From Saposhnikovia divaricata (lineage: Eukaryota > Streptophyta > Magnoliopsida > Apiales > Apiaceae): a stretch of 64,000 nucleotides of DNA. Positions 44,525 through 54,413 of this stretch are shown one piece after another. The translations under genes and the position numbers were made by a program. The notes under the pieces are model-generated. The model was not told the DNA's origin. It was given only the letters and a program-made list of their open reading frames with translations, and did not search any database. Within the stretch, counting starts at the first letter, position 1. Each line of letters starts with the position of its first letter. The DNA lies in NCBI GenBank assembly GCA_036435485.1, contig CM071598.1, positions 181,422,148 through 181,486,147 of the forward strand, given 5' to 3'.

Positions 44525-44812
44525 TATGTTAGATCAATCGATTTTGTATAGATACACACGTTTTGCATCTCCTTTTCGTTCACCCATCTCATATCCCCTA
44601 ATCACCCCTATTTCATTACATATACATATTCTGTACGGTCCTGTTTGATAATCGTTTTAATTTCCTGTAATTTACTCGAATCTTTTCCTCAATTTCTGCA
44701 TTTATAACGCAATTGATTTCGAATTTAGGTCTGTTAGATATTGTGTGTGTATATTTGTATGTATATATGTTGTTCCGTAGCTGATTGATTGTGATTTTTC
44801 GATCTTTGTTCA
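44475..44812 (+). other. Probable 5'-UTR intron of VPS28
   Basis: A consensus donor GTAAGT at 44475 and an acceptor TTTGTTCAG ending at 44812 bracket T-rich sequence typical of plant introns. A leader intron just before a single coding exon is common in plants. No transcript evidence is available here. Confidence 0.5.
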
Positions 44813-44920
44813 GTAAAGAAGGCTTGATCTTGCGCGTGACCCAGTCTCTTCTCCATTTCCGGTTAATTGAAACCCTAGATTTAATCGATAGTTATATTTA
44901 TAGTTAAGAGTTTGATTCAA

Positions 44921-45550
44921 ATGGATGTAAAGCTATGGAACGATAAGCAAGAAAGAGAAATGTATGAAAATTTCTCGGAGTTGTTTGCGATAATTAAAGC
45001 AACTGAAAAGCTCGAAAAGGCGTATGTTAGGGATATTATATCTCCATCAGAGTATGAAGTTGAGTGTCAAAAATTAATAGCTCATTTTAAGACCTTATCT
45101 TCGACGCTCAAGTATAGTATTCCTAGTATTGAGAAGTTTCATGAGACGTATAAGATGGATTGTCCAGCTGCTATTAACCGGCTTGTTACGTCTGGGGTGC
45201 CTGCTACAGTGGAGCACAGAGCGGCGGTTGCAATGTCGTCGACTGGTTCGGCTAGTATAGTGGCGGAGTGTGTGCAGAACTTTATTACGGCGATGGATTC
45301 GTTGAAGTTGAATATGGTGGCTGTTGATCAAGTTCATCCGTTGTTATCGGATTTGTCGGCTTCACTTAATAAACTTACGTTGTTGGGGCCTGATTTTGAG
45401 GGGAAAACAAAGATGAAAGAGTGGATTGCGAGACTGGTGAAGATGGGGGCAGCGGATGAGTTGACGGAGCAGCAGGCGAGGCAGCTTCATTTTGATCTTG
45501 AGTCGTCTTACAACTCTTTCATGGCGGCATTGCCTTCAGCTGGGACTTAG
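44921..45550 (+). CDS. VPS28: Vacuolar protein sorting-associated protein 28 (ESCRT-I subunit)
   Basis: Single uninterrupted coding exon of 209 codons, MDVKLWNDKQEREMYENFSE to the end ...FMAALPSAGT. The length equals that of Arabidopsis VPS28 as I recall it. VPS28 is a subunit of ESCRT-I, which on the endosomal membrane helps sort ubiquitinated cargo into multivesicular bodies. The N-terminal half (about 1-100, helical) packs with the VPS23 and VPS37 core. The C-terminal four-helix domain (about 115-209, from VAECVQNFITAMDSLKLNMV) contacts ESCRT-II. I chose the ATG at 44921 in context CAAATGG; the frame is open three codons further (TTG at 44912) but without another ATG. This is the only host gene in the window with no visible damage. 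Confidence 0.95.
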   Translation: MDVKLWNDKQEREMYENFSELFAIIKATEKLEKAYVRDIISPSEYEVECQKLIAHFKTLSSTLKYSIPSIEKFHETYKMDCPAAINRLVTSGVPATVEHRAAVAMSSTGSASIVAECVQNFITAMDSLKLNMVAVDQVHPLLSDLSASLNKLTLLGPDFEGKTKMKEWIARLVKMGAADELTEQQARQLHFDLESSYNSFMAALPSAGT

Positions 45551-47605
45551 TCTGTCTGTGGTATGGTGTAAATAAGTGGGCTCTTTCATTGCATTGATGT
45601 TATATATCGTTTTGTGTTCGCACATTATTGATTAGTGTGAAGATTTATGACTGAATTTTTAACTTCAGGATATTTAAGATCTTCATGGAGTGGCCTGAAA
45701 TGGATTGCTTGTTTCTAACTGACAAATGTGCAATATATATTCTTGTAATTTCGTGAAATTGGATGTATGTTTTCATCCCACTTTTCTTTGATTTAGCAAG
45801 TGTTCCTCTTTATAATCATCTAACATGTCTTTGCTTGGCTCATATATATTCTCACTATGATTTTCTGTATGTGGTTTTTATTTATTTAGTTTGTCAATCA
45901 GTGATTACTGATATTCAGAGTTTTTTGAGGTGCAAGTGCAAGACAAAGTAGCACTTTAATGTGGTTCTTGTTCTTGGTAGCATGTAATTTATTGTTTGTC
46001 ATGTTGGACAGAGTATAAGCGTAAGCTAATGGCAAACATATGAGATTGATTCACAAGGGCATAATAGATGCAAGTATACACTACCTTTTTGTTTATTTTA
46101 ATGCCCTTATCTTTCTACTGCTATATAGAGAATAGATGTTACAGTATAGGTAAATAAAGCTTCAGTCCATGTGATGCACAAAATGCAGATTACTGTTTCA
46201 ACCAAAATACTGCTCACTTGGTAAAATATTGCAAGCTTTATTTCAAATGACTTTTGCTAGAGATGCCTGACTTTTGGTTAGAATTAAAGTTGTGAACATG
46301 TCTACACTGAGCACTGCTCTCTTTAGGGAGGTCAACATTGTGAACATTACACCACCTCTGCACCGTAGACATGGGTGGGTGCTAACTGCTATTGCCTATT
46401 TGCCTTTATTTTAGTTTTTACTCATTATATGGTTCCCCTCTAGAATGTCTTGTAGCTGGTACACAATTTTTGTCTTCAGGACTTAGTCTCTTGGAAATGC
46501 TATTGATGCTCTAGGCTCATCTATGTACAAAGGTTGATGCTTCTTTTGAGCCTCAGAACAGTTCTCTTAGCTGGGGGGCCTGTTTTATTGGATTATTCTA
46601 GTTGTCAGCAGGGTAAAGTCACTTGCATAGTCTTGCACTTGCTTGATGCTTCAAGAATTAATTTGGTAGTATTCCAAAGGCCATGCTGGTTCTATTTTGA
46701 TGTGAATTGCCTTCTTTATGTTAATAATATTAAACTTGAAAGCATATCCTGCCGCTCACTCGAAAGTGAAGTTTTGCTAATTTTTGTTTGAAGTGTGTGT
46801 CCTGTTAAGGCTATCAGTTATGCATGTTTACACCGAGCAACTCCTTAGTTGTAGAAACAAACCAATGGCTTGTTTGGAAACTTGGATTTCATTTCAAATT
46901 CTAGATTAATTCAAAACAGAGAACGTTTTGCTTTTGACTGCAATAAAGTGCTTCATGCACCAGCATTAATATTCAGAACTATGAACTGAAACTTAGAGAG
47001 GTGACCATGATGCCAGCCGTTCCAAGTTTCTTTTTCCCGAGGTCTAAATTTATAAAACATCAAAACTACATCAAATTAGACAATGGCAAGATCTAAGTTT
47101 CCTCAAGCAAAAAGGAATTAGTTGGTTCAGGTTTTGTAGCTAGCAAAGTCAATACCTGACATTACCCTTGTTGACTGGTCTCCTATCTTTTGCAGCTGTA
47201 TTACCTTCGCAACCACCAGAAGGCAAGGGTTACAAATTTCGCAGTAAACAAAGCCTACATAGCCCTTCTTCTTTTTGTCCCTTTACTAACTGCATATCAA
47301 ATAAAAAAGATTAATGTATGATTTAAACAGTACAATGATGGAGCAAGACTATTTATAAAATTCAAACTCTAGCATCTAATAATGTTGATGCAAATAATGT
47401 TGATGCATAAGTGATACTGAGTAGATACTCCAACATCATGCATATTAACTTATATGTAATGTAATACTAAATAGATACTTCAACATTGTACATACTAGCT
47501 TATATCTATCTCTACATATTATTTAATATTTGTCACTATCATATTATTTATATTTTAATAATTTATTTGTTATTTATATTTTTGAATATTTTTATTAGAT
47601 AGTAG
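45551..47605. other. 3' region of VPS28 and intergenic DNA
   Basis: The 3' UTR probably extends some 300-400 bases (T-rich, several ATGTAT/TTTGTA signals up to about 45950). Beyond that, 2 kb of unremarkable AT-rich sequence without a recognisable gene or repeat; open frames such as 46534-46791 have no conserved features. Confidence 0.5.
47601..47605. repeat. Target-site duplication AGTAG of element H, left copy
   Basis: AGTAG precedes the 5' LTR and follows the 3' LTR at 52671-52675. Confidence 0.94.
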
Positions 47606-47627
47606 TGTTAGATGCCTTGAATCTAGA

Positions 47628-47685
47628 AGCCGCCGGATTTGACTAGCCGCCGGCGGCGGCCGCCGGCGGCGCCACTGTAGCCGCC
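47628..47685. promoter_or_regulatory. Three GCC boxes (AGCCGCC) in the U3 of element H
   Basis: AGCCGCC at 47628-47634, 47645-47651 and 47679-47685, about 40-100 bases upstream of the TATA box; the middle one lies in a GCCGCCGGCGGC palindrome. AGCCGCC is the established binding site of ERF (ethylene/jasmonate response) transcription factors. Regulation by them is inferred. Confidence 0.6.
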
Positions 47686-47726
47686 GGATTTGACCCACCT
47701 ACCACACCTACCCCTTAAATTTTGTC

Positions 47727-47734
47727 TATAAATA
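47727..47734 (+). promoter_or_regulatory. TATA box of element H
   Basis: TATAAATA, ~120 bases into the 5' LTR, with the same sequence in the 3' LTR (52547-52554). Confidence 0.75.
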
Positions 47735-47898
47735 GATATGCTTGTAAGGATTGTAAATATCATCTGAAAAACCTTGTAATCTGTTTATCCTCTCAGATCT
47801 ATAAACTTATTTCTCTTCTGCAAATCTGTTTATCCTCTCAGATCTATAAACTTATTTCTCTTCTGCATATAATCTTTCTTGCTTCCGTTATAACAAAT

Positions 47899-47910
47899 TG
47901 GTATCAGAGC
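47899..47910 (+). promoter_or_regulatory. Primer-binding site of element H (tRNA-iMet)
   Basis: TGGTATCAGAGC, the perfect 12-base initiator-tRNA-Met site, three bases after the LTR. Confidence 0.93.
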
Positions 47911-47964
47911 TTTGGTCGAAACTGCTGCAAAATTTTTCGCCGGATTTTTTAAGCTCGCCGGAGT

Positions 47965-48215
47965 TACTGTTCATCGCCGGAGAAGACGACACTGTTCAGG
48001 CGGAGTTACTGTTCATCGCCGGAGAAGACGACACTGTTCATCATCGGAGAAGACGACACTGTTCATACGGTACTGTTCATACGGTACTGTTCATACGGCA
48101 CTGTTCACACGGTACTGTTCATACGGTACTGTTCATACGGTACTGTTCATAGGTACTGTTCACGGGTACTGTTCACGGGCACTGTTCACAAGCACTATTC
48201 ACGGGCACTGTTCGC
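47965..48215 (+). repeat. ACTGTTCA tandem repeat in the leader of element H
   Basis: About 14 exact copies of ACTGTTCA plus two variants, first in ~25-bp units with CGCCGGAGAAGACGAC, then in 13-14-bp units with YACGGT. It lies between PBS and gag. The gag frame is open through it but has no ATG before 48236. Confidence 0.85.
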
Positions 48216-48235
48216 ATATACGGTTCTGGGAGAAA

Positions 48236-51200
48236 ATGTCTGGTGGTATTAACGTTAAGGTCGACAAATTTACTGGGAGAAATAGTTTCAGTCTGTGGCA
48301 AATCAAGATGCGTGCCTTGTTAAAGCAACAGGGGCTCTGGGCGCCGTTGAACACAAAAACGGCTGCTTCTGGAAGCGCTGAGATGGCCAGTCTAGAAGAA
48401 AAGGCACACTCAACAATTTTGTTGTGCCTTGCAGATGATATTATTACTGAAATCGCGGAGGAGGATACCGCGTCTGGTCTGTGGTTGAAGCTTGAAAGTC
48501 TCTACATGACGAAGTCTTTAACAAACAAGTTGTTGCTGAAGCAACGTCTGTTTAGTCTGCGAATGCAGGAAGGTATGCCTCTTCGAGATCACTTAGATCA
48601 ATTAAACACAATTTTATTAGAATTGCGTAATATTGATGTTAAAGTTGAAGATGAGGATGCTGCTTTGATTCTGTTAGTTTCTTTACCATTATCGTACGAG
48701 AACTTTGTGCAATCGTTTATTGTTGGTAAAGATACTATTTCTCTAGAGGAGGTTAGATCTTCTCTTCATTCTAGAGAACTGCGCCATAAGGCGGCTGGTA
48801 CAGGTGCAGATAATCATGCTGCTGGGTTGGTAGCTAGCGGGAGTACCGGACATGGAAAGTCGGGGAAGTATAAATCCAAGAAACCAGCTTTTAAGGGTTC
48901 GAGAGCTAATGATGTCTGCAATTACTGTAAAGAGAACGGACACTGGAAATCCGACTGTCCCAAGAAAAAGAAGCAACATGATGCTGCTGCAGATACTGCT
49001 GCTGTAGCTGATGCTACTTCTGAAGAAGATATTGCTCTAGTTGCTGTCAAGGACACGCATCACTCTGATGTGTGGATTCTTGATTCTGGAGCGTCTTATC
49101 ATATATGTCCGCGCAGGGAGTGGTTTACAACCTACGAGCGAGTAGACGGTGGCAAGATTTCTATGGTTAACAGTTTTACTTGTGAGACGGTTGGAATAGG
49201 CTCGATTAAAATTCGGACACATGATGGTAAATTCTGCACATTGAATGATGTTAGGCATGTTCCACTTATGACAAAGAATCTGATATCTTTGAGTATGTTA
49301 GACAGCAAGGGTTTCAGTTTTCAAGGTGAAGGTGAAGTTTTACATGTCTGCAAAGGTTCTGATGTGATTCTGAAAGGTGTTAAACGTGGTACCTTGTATC
49401 TTCTTCAAGGTTCTACGTTAACAGGTTCTGTTGCTGTTGCGTCTTCGGAAATTGAAAAAGAAAACATGACCAGGTTGTGGCACATGAGGCTCGGTCATAT
49501 GAGTGAAAGGGGGATGCAAATTCTGTCAAAAGCTGATCTTCTTTGTGGTCATAAGGTCACAGGTCTTGAGTTCTGTGAACATTGTGTTTTTGGAAAGTTA
49601 CATCGCAGCAAGTTTCCTAAAGCAACACACAGAACAAAAGGCACACTTGATTACATCCATTCTGATTGTTGGGGACCTTCCCGGGTGGAGTCTTTAGGGG
49701 GTCACAGATATTTTGTGTCAATGATCGATGATTTCTCAAGAATGACTTGGCTGTTCATCATAAAGCACAAAAGTGAAGCCTTCAAGGTTTTCAAGCAATG
49801 GAAGGTGCTAGTGGAGAATCAAACAGGGAAGAAGATTAAGAGGCTGCGAACAGATAATGGCCTGGAATTTTGCTTGTCCGAGTTTGCAGATTTCTGCAAG
49901 AATGAGGGGATTGCTAGGCATCATACAGTCAGGGATACACCACAGCAGAATGGTGTAGCAGAGCGTATGAATCAGACACTTCTGGAGAGAGCTAGGTGTA
50001 TGCTTTCTAACGCTGGACTAACTAGAAGATTCTGGGCAGAGGCGGTTAGTACAGCGTGTTACTTGATTAATCGTGGACCTCACACAGGTATCCATCTCAA
50101 AACTCCTGTTGAGAAATGGTCTGGTAAGCCTGCTGATTACTCCAATTTAAGAGTTTTTGGTTGTACTGTTTATTATCATGTAAATGAGGGTAAATTGGAG
50201 CCACGAGCTAAAAAGGGAGTATTTGTTGGCTATGGGGATGGGGTTAAAGGTTATAGAATCTGGTCTCCGTCTGAAAATAGGGTTATACTGAGTAGAAATG
50301 TAGTTTTTGATGAAAATTCTATGTTTAACCCTACTGTGAAGTCTACGATTGGTTCAGAAAGTGGTGGTGTTGAGAAACAGGTGGAGCAGGAAGTCACTCA
50401 AGCTGAGAGTGAACCACAACAAGAAGTTCAACAACCACAGTCAGAATCAGAATCATCAGTACCAGTAGTAAATCAGCACAGTTTAGCTCTTGATCGATCG
50501 AGGAGAGCTAAGTATGGAGTGCCTCCAAAGAAATATGGTTTTGAAGATATGGTGGCATATGCACTACAGGTAGCTGAAGAAGTGGACCCTAGCTCTGAAG
50601 AGCCATCCACTTACAAAGAAGCAGTGACATGTACTGAATCTACAAAATGGTTTGCTGCTATGGGAGATGAAATGGAGTCACTTCAGAAGAATAAGACTTG
50701 GGAATTAGTCAAGCAGCCTCGAGACAGAAAGATTGTTACTTGTAAATGGGTCTACAAGAAGAAGGAAGGAGAAACATCGGTTGAGGGTATCAAGTATAAA
50801 GCTCGGTTAGTAGCTCGAGGGTTCACTCAGAAAGAGGGAGTAGATTACAATGAGATTTTTTCACCAGTGGTCAGACACACTTCCATCAGGGTGCTACTAG
50901 CAATAGTTGCACATCAGAATCTGGAGCTTGAACAACTCGATGTGAAGACAGCTTTTCTGCATGGAGAGCTGGAGGAGGAGATATACATGACTCAGCCAGA
51001 TGGTTTTCAGGTTCCTGGCAAAGAAGACTATGTGTGCAAGTTATTGAAGTCCTTGTATGGGCTAAAGCAGTCTCCGAGGCAATGGTACAAGAAATTTGAT
51101 AGCTATATGATAGGTATTGGCTACACCAGGAGTCCGTATGATTGTTGTGTTTATCACAGTAAGACAGCAAATGATTCTTTCATTTATCTGGTCCTGTATG

Positions 51201-52156
51201 TAGATGATATGTTGATAGCTGCAGAGAACAAGTCTGATATTCAGAAGTTGAAAGGTCTCCTCAGTGCTGAGTTTGAAATGAAAGATTTGGGTGCGGCTCG
51301 GAAAATTCTGGGAATGGAGATTTATAGGGATAGAAACGAGAGAAAGCTCTTTTTGTCACAGAAGGGATACATTCAGAAGATTTTGTCAAGGTTTGGCATG
51401 TCTACAGCAAAGCCCATAGATACTCCTAGTGCTGCAAATGCACATCTGTCTGTTGCTTTTGCATCTAAGTCTGCTGAGGAAAAAGAGTACATGTCTCGAG
51501 TTCCCTATGCTAGTGCAGTAGGGAGCTTGATGTATGCAATGGTCTGCACTAGACCCGATCTTGCACAGTCTGTCAGTGTTGTTAGTAGGTTCATGGGTGA
51601 TCCAGGCAAGGAGCACTGGCAAGCTGTGAAGAGGGTATTTCGGTACTTAAAAGGTACGTCTGATGTTGGTCTCATTTATGGAGGTGATACTGAGTGTTTG
51701 GTGACAGGGTTTTCAGACTCTGATTATGCTGGAGATGTTGACAGTAGAAGGTCGATGACTGGTTATACTTTCACTCTGGGTGGTTCGATTGTCAGTTGGA
51801 AAGCTACTCTGCAACCTACAGTGACTTTGTCTACTACAGAAGCAGAGTACATGGCATTGACAGAAGCCGCAAAAGAAGGAATCTGGTTGAAAGGATTGGT
51901 CAGTGATCTGGGTCTACATCATGATCAGGCTATAGTATTTTGTGACAGTCTCAGTGCAATCTGTTTAGCCAAGGATCAAGTCCATCATGAGCGGACTAAG
52001 CACATAGATGTGAGATATCATTTTCTAAGAAGTGAGACGAGAATTAAGGTGAGCAAAGTGGGTACTGCTGATAACCCAGCTGATATGCTCACCAAGCCGG
52101 TTCCACATAGCAAGTTTCAACATTGTTTGGATTTGCTAAATGTTCGGAGTTACTGA
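48236..52156 (+). CDS. gag-pol polyprotein of element H, uninterrupted (1306 aa)
   Basis: Starts at ATG 48236 (MSGGINVKVDKFTGRNSFSL); upstream the frame is open to 47912 but only with a non-ATG start. Domains by residue: UBN2-type gag ~10-200; zinc knuckle CNYCKENGHWKSDC from 228; protease with DSG at 283 (WILDSGASYHIC); HHCC finger ~415-450 (HMRLGHMSERG, CEHCVFGK); integrase core with acidic residues in HSDCWGP (~475), RTDNGLEF (~539) and QNGVAERMNQ (~576); RT from ~810 with catalytic YVDDM at 988; RNase H with FSDSDYAGD and STTEAEYMAL (~1203), closing in HIDVRYHFLR and NPADMLTKP. The polyprotein would self-cleave, copy the RNA and integrate the cDNA. All catalytic motifs are present, no stop, no shift. 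Confidence 0.95.
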   Translation: MSGGINVKVDKFTGRNSFSLWQIKMRALLKQQGLWAPLNTKTAASGSAEMASLEEKAHSTILLCLADDIITEIAEEDTASGLWLKLESLYMTKSLTNKLLLKQRLFSLRMQEGMPLRDHLDQLNTILLELRNIDVKVEDEDAALILLVSLPLSYENFVQSFIVGKDTISLEEVRSSLHSRELRHKAAGTGADNHAAGLVASGSTGHGKSGKYKSKKPAFKGSRANDVCNYCKENGHWKSDCPKKKKQHDAAADTAAVADATSEEDIALVAVKDTHHSDVWILDSGASYHICPRREWFTTYERVDGGKISMVNSFTCETVGIGSIKIRTHDGKFCTLNDVRHVPLMTKNLISLSMLDSKGFSFQGEGEVLHVCKGSDVILKGVKRGTLYLLQGSTLTGSVAVASSEIEKENMTRLWHMRLGHMSERGMQILSKADLLCGHKVTGLEFCEHCVFGKLHRSKFPKATHRTKGTLDYIHSDCWGPSRVESLGGHRYFVSMIDDFSRMTWLFIIKHKSEAFKVFKQWKVLVENQTGKKIKRLRTDNGLEFCLSEFADFCKNEGIARHHTVRDTPQQNGVAERMNQTLLERARCMLSNAGLTRRFWAEAVSTACYLINRGPHTGIHLKTPVEKWSGKPADYSNLRVFGCTVYYHVNEGKLEPRAKKGVFVGYGDGVKGYRIWSPSENRVILSRNVVFDENSMFNPTVKSTIGSESGGVEKQVEQEVTQAESEPQQEVQQPQSESESSVPVVNQHSLALDRSRRAKYGVPPKKYGFEDMVAYALQVAEEVDPSSEEPSTYKEAVTCTESTKWFAAMGDEMESLQKNKTWELVKQPRDRKIVTCKWVYKKKEGETSVEGIKYKARLVARGFTQKEGVDYNEIFSPVVRHTSIRVLLAIVAHQNLELEQLDVKTAFLHGELEEEIYMTQPDGFQVPGKEDYVCKLLKSLYGLKQSPRQWYKKFDSYMIGIGYTRSPYDCCVYHSKTANDSFIYLVLYVDDMLIAAENKSDIQKLKGLLSAEFEMKDLGAARKILGMEIYRDRNERKLFLSQKGYIQKILSRFGMSTAKPIDTPSAANAHLSVAFASKSAEEKEYMSRVPYASAVGSLMYAMVCTRPDLAQSVSVVSRFMGDPGKEHWQAVKRVFRYLKGTSDVGLIYGGDTECLVTGFSDSDYAGDVDSRRSMTGYTFTLGGSIVSWKATLQPTVTLSTTEAEYMALTEAAKEGIWLKGLVSDLGLHHDQAIVFCDSLSAICLAKDQVHHERTKHIDVRYHFLRSETRIKVSKVGTADNPADMLTKPVPHSKFQHCLDLLNVRSY

Positions 52157-52425
52157 TTGCCCTTTTAGGGCAAAATCTGTGGCAGAAGAGTTTTTTTTTT
52201 ATCTGGTACATCTGGCATTATTATAATGCGTCTGGTACATCTGTTATAATATATCTGGTACATCTGGCATTATTACGATGCATCCGGTACATCTGTTATC
52301 TGTTTTTGTGAGAGGATTCAAGTCAAGGTGGAGATATGTTATCTGGTACATCTGGCATTATTATGATGCATCTGGTACATCTGTTATCTGTTTTTTGTGA
52401 GAAGATTCAAGTCAAGGTGGAGATT
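52157..52425 (+). repeat. 3' untranslated repeats and PPT of element H
   Basis: TCTGGTACATCTG occurs about seven times. A block of ~90 bp ending in GATTCAAGTCAAGGTGGAGAT is present twice (ends near 52337 and 52425), so the purine-rich plus-strand primer region is itself duplicated. The second copy abuts the 3' LTR. Confidence 0.8.
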
Positions 52426-52670
52426 TGTTAGATGCCTTGAATCTAGAAGCCGCCGGATTTGACTAGCCGCCGGCGGCGGCCGCCGGCGGCGCCACTGTAG
52501 CCGCCGGATTTGACCCACCTACCACACCTACCCCTTAAATTTTGTCTATAAATAGATATGCTTGTAAGGATTGTAAATATCATCTGAAAAACCTTGTAAT
52601 CTGTTTATCCTCTCAGATCTATAAACTTATTTCTCTTCTGCATATAATCTTTCTTGCTTCCGTTATAACA
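52426..52670 (+). repeat. 3' LTR of element H (245 bp)
   Basis: Identical by eye to the 5' LTR except that it has one copy of the 45-bp unit that the 5' LTR has twice. Confidence 0.94.
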
Positions 52671-52917
52671 AGTAGTATAGATAGATTGAATATTTGAAAC
52701 CCATAAGATCGACTTACAATACCAGCCATCATGAGTTTTGATTTAATATACTAGTATATATTGATTTCATAGACTCATAGATTATGTACTGGATGTTTCA
52801 TTGTACAAGTAAGATAATAAAACATTCAATAATGGATGCTTCCACCCATTTACCGGGAATAATATTTCCAACCTTATAAATATTTAAAACCTTACGTTAT
52901 AATGTATGACCCTTACG
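52671..52917. other. Intergenic sequence between element H and the HD-ZIP pseudogene
   Basis: AT-rich, no feature; it would contain the 3' UTR of the HD-ZIP gene, which ends at 52918. Confidence 0.5.
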
Positions 52918-53282
52918 TCAAACGTTCGGATCATGCATTACTGCAAGTTTGATCCTGTCTGCTGTGCAATTGAAAAGACTGCTTATGGTTGACATCGATC
53001 CAACGGAGATTTTTTCTGTTTGAAAATCAGCCAGAATCTGAAATGCAACAGTTAGCAGGGTACCACCAGACCCGACCTCTAAGATTTCACCTACGTTCTG
53101 TCTGGACCATCAGGATGAATTGCAAGTGCAGCCGGTAGTAGAGCAACATAGTCAGGATCACCACCATTTAGGACAAAATTTATATCATCAATGTGAAGTG
53201 CAGCATATATCACATATGATCCAGTGGAATCCGTGCAGCTCTCTTGTAGGATACACACGTTGTTTTGGCTAGTATTTGCACT
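52918..53282 (-). pseudogene. HD-ZIP IV pseudogene, last exon
   Basis: After a TATAG/AG acceptor it reads SANTSQNNVCILQESCTDST, then VLNGGDPDYVALLPAALAIH, and after a frame change near 53095, LLTVAFQILADFQTEKISVG and FNCTADRIKLAVMHDPNV, stop. These are the closing motifs of the START-adjacent domain of HD-ZIP IV proteins. In the incoming frame a TAG follows at about 53093; the family sequence continues one frame back. Confidence 0.88.
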
Positions 53283-53293
53283 CTATATGCAGT

Positions 53294-53298
53294 TTTAG
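53294..53298. repeat. Target-site duplication TTTAG of element D, left copy
   Basis: TTTAG at 53294-53298 and 56334-56338 bracket element D. Confidence 0.93.
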
Positions 53299-53971
53299 TG
53301 TTAGGAATCTGCCCGATTCCCGGCGAATGCGGAAGCGATTTGGTAAATATGTGTGCTTAGATCCCACAAATATACGTGATAGTAATAAAGCAACAAACCA
53401 ACAATACAGTAAAAGAGACAAGAGATTTAACGTGGTTCGGCCCAGCCTACATCCACAAGAGTAACAACTTCACACTAGATAAAAGAGATTACAATATCCG
53501 GATATCCGGCCCCTGAATTTTATACACAAATTCAGCCCTACGATACCTATTATGTATATCCCCAACTCACTGAAGTGTTTATCTCAAAACCTCCCCCTAT
53601 CACTGTTTCCCGACAACCTTTCCTTCTCTCCCTTTCCCAACCCGGACAGTGCCACACAACTTGATAGAAAGACCCCTGCAGCGGGACCACCTCCGATGGC
53701 TGCAGTCAGACCCAAGTACCCTAAGGAATAGTTTAGGCACGAGGACCTTCTATCCCGACACTTCCTGAAAGCGGGCTAGACCGGCTTTCCTACTAGACGG
53801 ACTATCTAGCAGCTATATAGAGAGAGAAGAGAGAATTTGGTGTGATTTTACTAATGAAGGGGGAGGGGTATATATAGGTGATGGAAGTGTAGTAGGTGGG
53901 GGTTGGTGGAGGTGAGGTTGGTGGTGGTAGGTGAGGTTAGAAAGAAAGAAAAAAAAAACTTCTGCCAAACA
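53299..53971 (-). repeat. 3' LTR of element D (673 bp)
   Basis: Left copy; ends in ...CCAAACA next to the PPT (GGAAAGAGGGGGAGAT on the - strand, 53972-53987). Confidence 0.93.
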
Positions 53972-53987
53972 ATCTCCCCCTCTTTCC

Positions 53988-54413
53988 AAACTCACAGCTC
54001 TTCACTTGCACTCCATCCCTGCGCCCTGTTGGCACAAGTCCAACTTCCCTTGATCCGTATCATTTCCTACGACAAAACTCCCCCCGAGTCCAAGACTCCA
54101 AACTATACCCTAGTTTGCACATTCATTCTCGAATGCCCACTTGCTATACGCACAAGTGTACCATTGACCTCTATTTGTCCAACTACATACATGTGAAGCA
54201 ATCTGTTGTATACACACATACTCACTTGATTCACGTCGATCAATCCCATATGTAGTCCATCACACACGCAAGTGTGACCATCACACACACAAGTGTGACC
54301 ATCGATCTTTCATTTACTCCTCAACTGCATATCAAACAAATCAATCTGTTGCATGGTTCACTGCTCACTTGATTCGTGTTGATCGATGCCCATATGCAGC
54401 TGCAACACACCAA
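53988..54413 (-). other. Non-coding region of element D
   Basis: Between the coding part and the PPT. Holds a doubled ~55-base phrase (CTCACTTGATTCRYGTYGAT around 54211 and 54361) and short CACACACAAGTGTGACCAT repeats. No pol remnant is recognisable. Confidence 0.55.

Larger units (their letters stand above)
47606..47895 (+). repeat. 5' LTR of element H (290 bp)
   Basis: TGTTAGATGCCTTG ... TTATAACA. The U3 of only ~120 bp has a GC-rich palindromic core (47645-47671) with AGCCGCC boxes, a TATA box at 47727-47734, then R/U5 with a 45-bp unit present twice (about 47783-47872), once in the 3' LTR. Confidence 0.94.
47606..52670 (+). mobile_element. Intact, very young Copia retrotransposon H (5065 bp)
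   Basis: LTRs of 290 and 245 bp, PBS, one long gag-pol frame, a repeat-rich 3' untranslated region, and a perfect AGTAG duplication. Over the 245 shared bases the LTRs are identical by eye; the only difference is a 45-bp tandem duplication in the 5' LTR. Coding capacity is complete. Lineage by sequence style: Tork/Tnt1-like. It is the only element here with all parts for autonomous movement, inserted between VPS28 and the HD-ZIP pseudogene. Confidence 0.93.

Noticed and set aside
46534..46791. 85-codon open frame downstream of VPS28
   Set aside because: No homologous motif or codon-level sign of selection that I can see.
47912..48235. 108-residue N-terminal extension of the gag-pol of H
   Set aside because: No ATG opens it (it would start with TTG) and it merely reads through the ACTGTTCA repeat; the conserved gag begins at the ATG at 48236.
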